A DNA stretch of 64,000 nt from Curvibacter soli. GTDB taxonomy: Bacteria > Pseudomonadota > Gammaproteobacteria > Burkholderiales > Burkholderiaceae_C. Location of the stretch: positions 99,639 to 163,638 of the forward strand of contig NZ_JARGEN010000026.1 in the NCBI RefSeq assembly GCF_029211125.1. Reading direction: 5' to 3'. Below, one piece after another: positions 60,635 through 64,000 of the stretch (positions within the stretch are counted from its first letter, which is position 1; each line of letters begins with the position of its first letter). The notes beneath the pieces are model-generated. The model was not told where the DNA came from. It saw nothing but the letters and a program-made list of their open reading frames with translations, and ran no database searches. Both the position numbers and the translations under genes were made by a program.

Positions 60635-61968
60635 TGCCCCGCGAACCTCGCAAGGAACTGGGTGCGGCGCAGGTCGCCGCCCTCTGGCGCCGTGGCACCA
60701 ACCATGTCGGCGGCGTGCGTGGCCTGATCCTCAATGTCACGATGTATGGCTCACGCAGTTGGGTGCTGCGCTATCAGGTGGCAGGCAAGCGACGAGACCT
60801 GGGCCTGGGCTCGTATCCGTCCGTCACGCTGGCGGATGCACGGGAGGCGGCTCGGGCTGCCCGTGCCAAATTGGCGCAGGGCATTGACCCTATAGAGGAT
60901 GCACGCAGAGCACGTGCCCGTCTGGTCGCAGAAATACACACCAGCATGACATTCGGTGAAGCGGCCAAGCGCTATATCGCCTCGCATGAGAAGGGCTGGA
61001 AGAACGCCAAGCACGCGCAGCAGTGGCAACGGTCGCTGGATATGTACGCCACGCCTGTACTGGGCAAGATGCCTGTGCGGGACATCTCGCTGGCGATGGT
61101 GCTCAAGGTGCTGGAGCCAATCTGGTCCAGCAAGACGGAGACCGCTACCCGCCTGCGCAGTCGCATCGAATCCATCATCGACTGGGCCATTGCACGGGGC
61201 TACCGTACCGACTCCAATCCTGCGCGCTGGAAGGGGCTGCTGGACAAGCTGTTGCCTGCTCCGGGCAAGGTGACGAAGACGATGCATTTTCAGGCGCTGC
61301 CCTATGCGCAGTTGCCAGTATTCATGGAGCAACTGGTGGGCCAGGAGGGGATAGGTGCCAAGGCCCTGCTATTCCTGATCCTGACGGCAGCCCGCTCCGG
61401 AGAAGTTCGCGGTGCCACCTGGGAGGAAATCGATCTGGCTGCGCGGGTATGGACCATCCCCGCTGAACGCATGAAGGCCAGCAAGGCCCATCGGGTGCCG
61501 CTGTCGGATGCAGCTATCGCACTCCTGCAAGAAATGAAAGCACTCGCCCTGGCAGCGGGACGCACCACGGGCAAGGCGTATGTATTCCCAAGCCCTAACA
61601 GCCGCGATCCTGAACTGGGTAGTGCGCTCTCGGACATGACGCTCACGGCGGTACTCCGTCGCCTGAAGCTGGAGGCAGTGCCCCATGGGTTCCGCTCTAC
61701 GTTCCGCGATTGGTGCGCGGAGCAGACCGACTATCCGAACGAGGTGGCAGAAATGGCACTGGCCCATACGGTGGGCAACAAGGTGGAGGCCGCGTACCGG
61801 CGCGGTGACCTCCTCGCCAAGCGGCAGCAGCTCATGCAGGACTGGGCGGACTACGCCCTCGGTCGCCGCGCAGGAAATATGACCGACGGTCATAGCTCTG
61901 ACCCACTCGCATCAACACGGGCCAACACACCCAATCAGCACAACAACGCAGAGGGAGCAATGCAATGA
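60631..61968 (+). CDS. Tyrosine recombinase / integrase, second element
   Basis: A 445-aa P4-type integrase: N-terminal arm domain with YGSRSWVLRYQVAGKRRDLG and LGSYPSVTLADAREAARAAR, then the catalytic residues Arg in LTAARSGEVRGATW, HGFRSTFRDWC (HxxR) and Tyr in VEAAYRRGDLLAKRQ. It resembles the integrase at 49307 in order and in several motifs, for example HEKGWKNAKHAQQW against HRAGWKNEKHAEQW. It is translationally coupled to genes on both sides, which is unusual for an integrase. Confidence 0.93.
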   Translation: MMPREPRKELGAAQVAALWRRGTNHVGGVRGLILNVTMYGSRSWVLRYQVAGKRRDLGLGSYPSVTLADAREAARAARAKLAQGIDPIEDARRARARLVAEIHTSMTFGEAAKRYIASHEKGWKNAKHAQQWQRSLDMYATPVLGKMPVRDISLAMVLKVLEPIWSSKTETATRLRSRIESIIDWAIARGYRTDSNPARWKGLLDKLLPAPGKVTKTMHFQALPYAQLPVFMEQLVGQEGIGAKALLFLILTAARSGEVRGATWEEIDLAARVWTIPAERMKASKAHRVPLSDAAIALLQEMKALALAAGRTTGKAYVFPSPNSRDPELGSALSDMTLTAVLRRLKLEAVPHGFRSTFRDWCAEQTDYPNEVAEMALAHTVGNKVEAAYRRGDLLAKRQQLMQDWADYALGRRAGNMTDGHSSDPLASTRANTPNQHNNAEGAMQ

Positions 61969-62885
61969 AGAACTATCTCGCTACCAAATGGCAATCTCTC
62001 CGTGCGTGGTCATCGGCAACCTGGGGGCAGGGTCGTCTCGGCAAGGCGAAGGTGGTCCTGGCCTGGTATGGACTCGCGGTGGTGATCATTGCCCCTGTCG
62101 CACTACTCATGCCGGGCGTGCAGCTGGAGTTGCGCTCTGACATGACAAAGCCTGCCCTGCTGTGCCATCAGCAGCAATCATTCGATGAAATCATTGGTGC
62201 CACGGACGTGACCAACCAAGCCCTGCTGGAGAAATTTCGCCACAGACCGGAGGTGCTGACGCGCATCGTCACCAGCGACAGCTACATGCAACGCAGTAGC
62301 TGGGTCTTCCAGCAAGAACTGATGCGCAAGATCGCACGCGGGCAATGCCGTGAGGTGACGCATGGAGATCCAGTGAAAGCGGACTGGATGGAATGGCAAT
62401 CATCAAAGGATGCCGATCACCTCAAACCCAAGCGCATGCTGGTCACCTACCAAGGGAAGACATACTGGGCATATGCCGGGCAATGGCAGAAGGTCACGGG
62501 CAACGCTGTGGCAGCAGAGAATCGCGCGCCACTCATGATCTCTCGCAAATCACAAGATGGGAATGATCGCTCGCCGCCGCCAGTGGTGGATGAAACCCAG
62601 GCCCAGACCAGTATCAAACGGCGTCCTGTCCCGCCATTCGCTCGCAACGAATCCTATGCACAGGTGCGGGTGGTGCTCATGCGTGATGGCTGGCAGCCCA
62701 TGATCTCCAAAGATGCAGATCAATGCATGGAGGGAGACACCCGATGCGAGGGCCGTCCGGAAATGCAGACCTGTAGCGGGTCAGGGCTAGCTATGTGTAG
62801 ATTCCGCTGGCAACGGGATGGGCAACAACTGACCATATGCACCGCTGGCGAGGAGCAGGCTATGTTCCACAGCATCTGCGAATGA
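61965..62885 (+). CDS. Membrane-anchored protein of unknown function
   Basis: A 306-aa protein with one membrane segment near residue 35 (LAWYGLAVVIIAPVALLMPG) and a long exported domain containing several cysteines, including CMEGDTRCEG, CSGSGLAMC and the terminal FHSIC. The start ATG overlaps the integrase stop (ATGA). No family recognised. The cysteine content suggests disulphides in the periplasm (inference). A second secreted protein gene follows after 7 bp. Confidence 0.7.
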   Translation: MKNYLATKWQSLRAWSSATWGQGRLGKAKVVLAWYGLAVVIIAPVALLMPGVQLELRSDMTKPALLCHQQQSFDEIIGATDVTNQALLEKFRHRPEVLTRIVTSDSYMQRSSWVFQQELMRKIARGQCREVTHGDPVKADWMEWQSSKDADHLKPKRMLVTYQGKTYWAYAGQWQKVTGNAVAAENRAPLMISRKSQDGNDRSPPPVVDETQAQTSIKRRPVPPFARNESYAQVRVVLMRDGWQPMISKDADQCMEGDTRCEGRPEMQTCSGSGLAMCRFRWQRDGQQLTICTAGEEQAMFHSICE

Positions 62886-62892
62886 GGGCACC

Positions 62893-63183
62893 ATGACCAT
62901 CAACAACATAGCAAGAAGCCACCTCCTCGTGCCGCTCTGCATGATCGCAGGGGTCTGGATGGGGGAGGCCATGGCGGGCACCTCGGAGTGCTACGCGATC
63001 GAGGATGCGGATAAGCGGGCGTACTGTCTGGCGCAGGTCAAGCGGGACTCTGGAAGTTGCTACCGCATCAAGGATGGTGACAACCGCAACCAGTGTCTGG
63101 CGGAAATCAAAGGATCGCGGGATCGTTGCTACGCGATCAAAGACCACGATAGCCGCAAGGCGTGTCTGGCACGCACGCGCTAG
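62893..63183 (+). CDS. Small secreted protein with three cysteine repeats
   Basis: A 96-aa protein with a signal peptide ending about AMA and three near-identical ~23-residue repeats: CYAIEDADKRAYCLAQVK, CYRIKDGDNRNQCLAEIK and CYAIKDHDSRKACLARTR. Each has the form C-Y-x-I-x-D-x-D-x-R-x-x-C-L-A with two cysteines 12 apart, suggesting one disulphide or metal site per unit. Function unknown. It is the last gene of the integrase operon. Confidence 0.75.
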   Translation: MTINNIARSHLLVPLCMIAGVWMGEAMAGTSECYAIEDADKRAYCLAQVKRDSGSCYRIKDGDNRNQCLAEIKGSRDRCYAIKDHDSRKACLARTR

Positions 63184-63195
63184 AGCTACCCAAAA

Positions 63196-63762
63196 TCAGC
63201 CAGTCCGCAGCCATGGCCATCGATCTTGGTAGCTGCGTGCCTTGGCCTCAAACTGCCGCGTGTCTGGATACAAGGGATTGATCCGCAGCACCCCTGCGGC
63301 TAGGTCCTCCAGCCCATCAGGGGCATATAGCTCCCCTGAAGCCACATCGACCCCCACGCGAGTGCAGGCAACTAGATAGCGATCAATGCCGTCCCGTGCA
63401 TTTCGGAGCTGTGGATACGGTGCATTGAATCGTCTCTCGTACCAAAGATGTACCCTGGCCTGATTCCGCACCTCAACCTTGGCACCTAGGTCAGCAGTTG
63501 CCTCCGATACGAGCTGGATAACCCGATCCTCAGCCTCCTCCGTGAGGTCGGAGTCATCGAAGTAAAACACGTCATAGTCATTGACACCCCAGTCCACAGG
63601 AGTGCCTGAACGGTAGTTCCATATCGCCTGAAACAAGCACCCCGCTGTGAGATGGCACTGGGGGATGCGCAGATCGCGAAGGCGGTGGAGCAGCTCCGTG
63701 TTGACAGGATTGCGGAGTGCGATTGCGAGGAACTCGGCAGAAGACAACGATGCTGGGTGCAT
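63196..63762 (-). CDS. Nucleotidyltransferase family protein (PF06042-like)
   Basis: A 188-aa protein resembling the NTP_transf_6 family: LTAGCLFQAIWNYRSGTPVD, then VNDYDVFYFDDSDLTEEAED with the DxD catalytic pair, VEVRNQARVHLWYERRF, and DGLEDLAAGVLRINP near the C terminus. Such proteins are often in genomic islands; the substrate is unknown. It converges on the cysteine-repeat gene with a 12-bp gap. Confidence 0.82.
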   Translation of the reverse strand: MHPASLSSAEFLAIALRNPVNTELLHRLRDLRIPQCHLTAGCLFQAIWNYRSGTPVDWGVNDYDVFYFDDSDLTEEAEDRVIQLVSEATADLGAKVEVRNQARVHLWYERRFNAPYPQLRNARDGIDRYLVACTRVGVDVASGELYAPDGLEDLAAGVLRINPLYPDTRQFEAKARSYQDRWPWLRTG

Positions 63763-63860
63763 CTGAAAGTTATATCAGCCCAGCGCCGTGGGCTAGCTAG
63801 CGCGACAGCCGCCTACACGTCACTCACGGCGATAGATAAGCTGGTGGGTAGAAATGCAAA

Positions 63861-63879
63861 ACGGGCCGCTCGGGCCCGT
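63861..63879 (-). terminator. Terminator next to the tRNA-Ser fragment
   Basis: Minus strand: ACGGGCCCGAGCGGCCCGT then TTTG. Placed 20 bp beyond the tRNA-Ser-like fragment, in the orientation expected for a tRNA terminator. Confidence 0.7.
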
Positions 63880-63900
63880 CTGATATGAATACTTGCAGTG

Positions 63901-63934
63901 GAGGGTGGGATTCGAACCCACGGTAGTGTTGCCA
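63901..63934 (-). repeat. Partial tRNA-Ser sequence (34 bp)
   Basis: A 34-bp exact match to 58359-58392 (T arm and part of the variable arm of tRNA-Ser(CGA)), same orientation. The acceptor end is lost: the match breaks to CACTGCAAG instead of TCCGCCA. The 5' half of the tRNA is absent; unrelated sequence starts at 63935. Confidence 0.85.
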
Positions 63935-64000
63935 GGGAGTGTCAGGATTTCTGTGTGCAAGGCGGTTGAATGTTAGCTGAGGTTTAACGGTTGTTGGATT
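63935..64000. mobile_element. Probable insertion-sequence end (partial, at window edge)
   Basis: The sequence begins GGGAGTGTCAGGATTTCTGT, which resembles the terminal repeat style of IS256-family elements, exactly where the tRNA-Ser match stops. No gene is reached before the window ends, so the assignment is tentative. Confidence 0.4.

Noticed and set aside
58442..63900. Calling the entire right-hand block one integrative element with defined ends
   Set aside because: The fragment at 63901 lacks the tRNA 5' half and no second core with matching flanks is visible, so boundaries cannot be set.

Overview
The window is high-GC chromosomal DNA from a betaproteobacterium, most likely Comamonadaceae (Acidovorax/Delftia/Alicycliphilus-like). 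The support is gene content and order (rubredoxin-pilGHIJ-chpA opposite thiD-hemL; yqgE-ruvX-pyrR-pyrB-pyrC'; tamA-tamB), a Bug/TctC-type binding protein, and several copies of a short intergenic repeat (TTTGCTAT ... AGCGCTGG) that I associate with this family. The species call is inference; no rRNA is present.

Layout. 0.1-3.5 kb: housekeeping genes (DUF2244, BioC-like methyltransferase, comF, trmL, parA-like). 3.5-4.0 kb: two nested miniature transposable elements. 4.0-9.5 kb: a beta-ketoadipate (aromatic catabolism) operon, pcaI-pcaJ-pcaF-SDR-bug, divergent from its IclR-type regulator, followed by a decayed SDR pseudogene. 10.4-20.8 kb: small conserved proteins, a di-haem cytochrome c4 with an Anr/Fnr-type box, a MoxR/VWA pair and the tamA-tamB envelope module. 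20.9-26 kb: tRNA-Arg(CCT), an RcnB-like protein, a YIP1 gene split by a frame change, and a SiaA-SiaB-SiaC phosphosignalling set. 25.4-30 kb: acyltransferase and the pyrimidine cluster with a catalytically dead dihydroorotase. 30-40 kb: the Pil-Chp chemosensory system controlling type IV pili, with rubredoxin. 40.2-42.4 kb: thiD and hemL.

From 42.4 kb the window becomes accessory: MITEs, a chimeric pseudogene, an MFS exporter, a Bcr/CflA fragment, an IS630-family insertion sequence and a HipBA toxin-antitoxin pair. At 49.1-58.4 kb lies a compact 9.25-kb integrative element in the 3' end of a tRNA-Ser(CGA) gene. It encodes a tyrosine integrase, two AlpA-like regulators, a primase-helicase, an HK97-type major capsid protein and a P27-type small terminase, but no portal, prohead protease, large terminase, tail or lysis genes. 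It looks like a capsid-encoding phage satellite and is the most interesting object here. Direct-repeat attachment cores and paired integrase arm-type repeats occur at both ends.

From 58.4 kb to the end is a second accessory block: an apparent serS 3' remnant, a third MITE copy, a DUF1643 gene, and a tightly coupled operon in which a second integrase is sandwiched between unknown genes, including a signal-peptide protein with three cysteine-containing repeats. The window ends in a partial tRNA-Ser sequence cut by what looks like the end of an insertion sequence.
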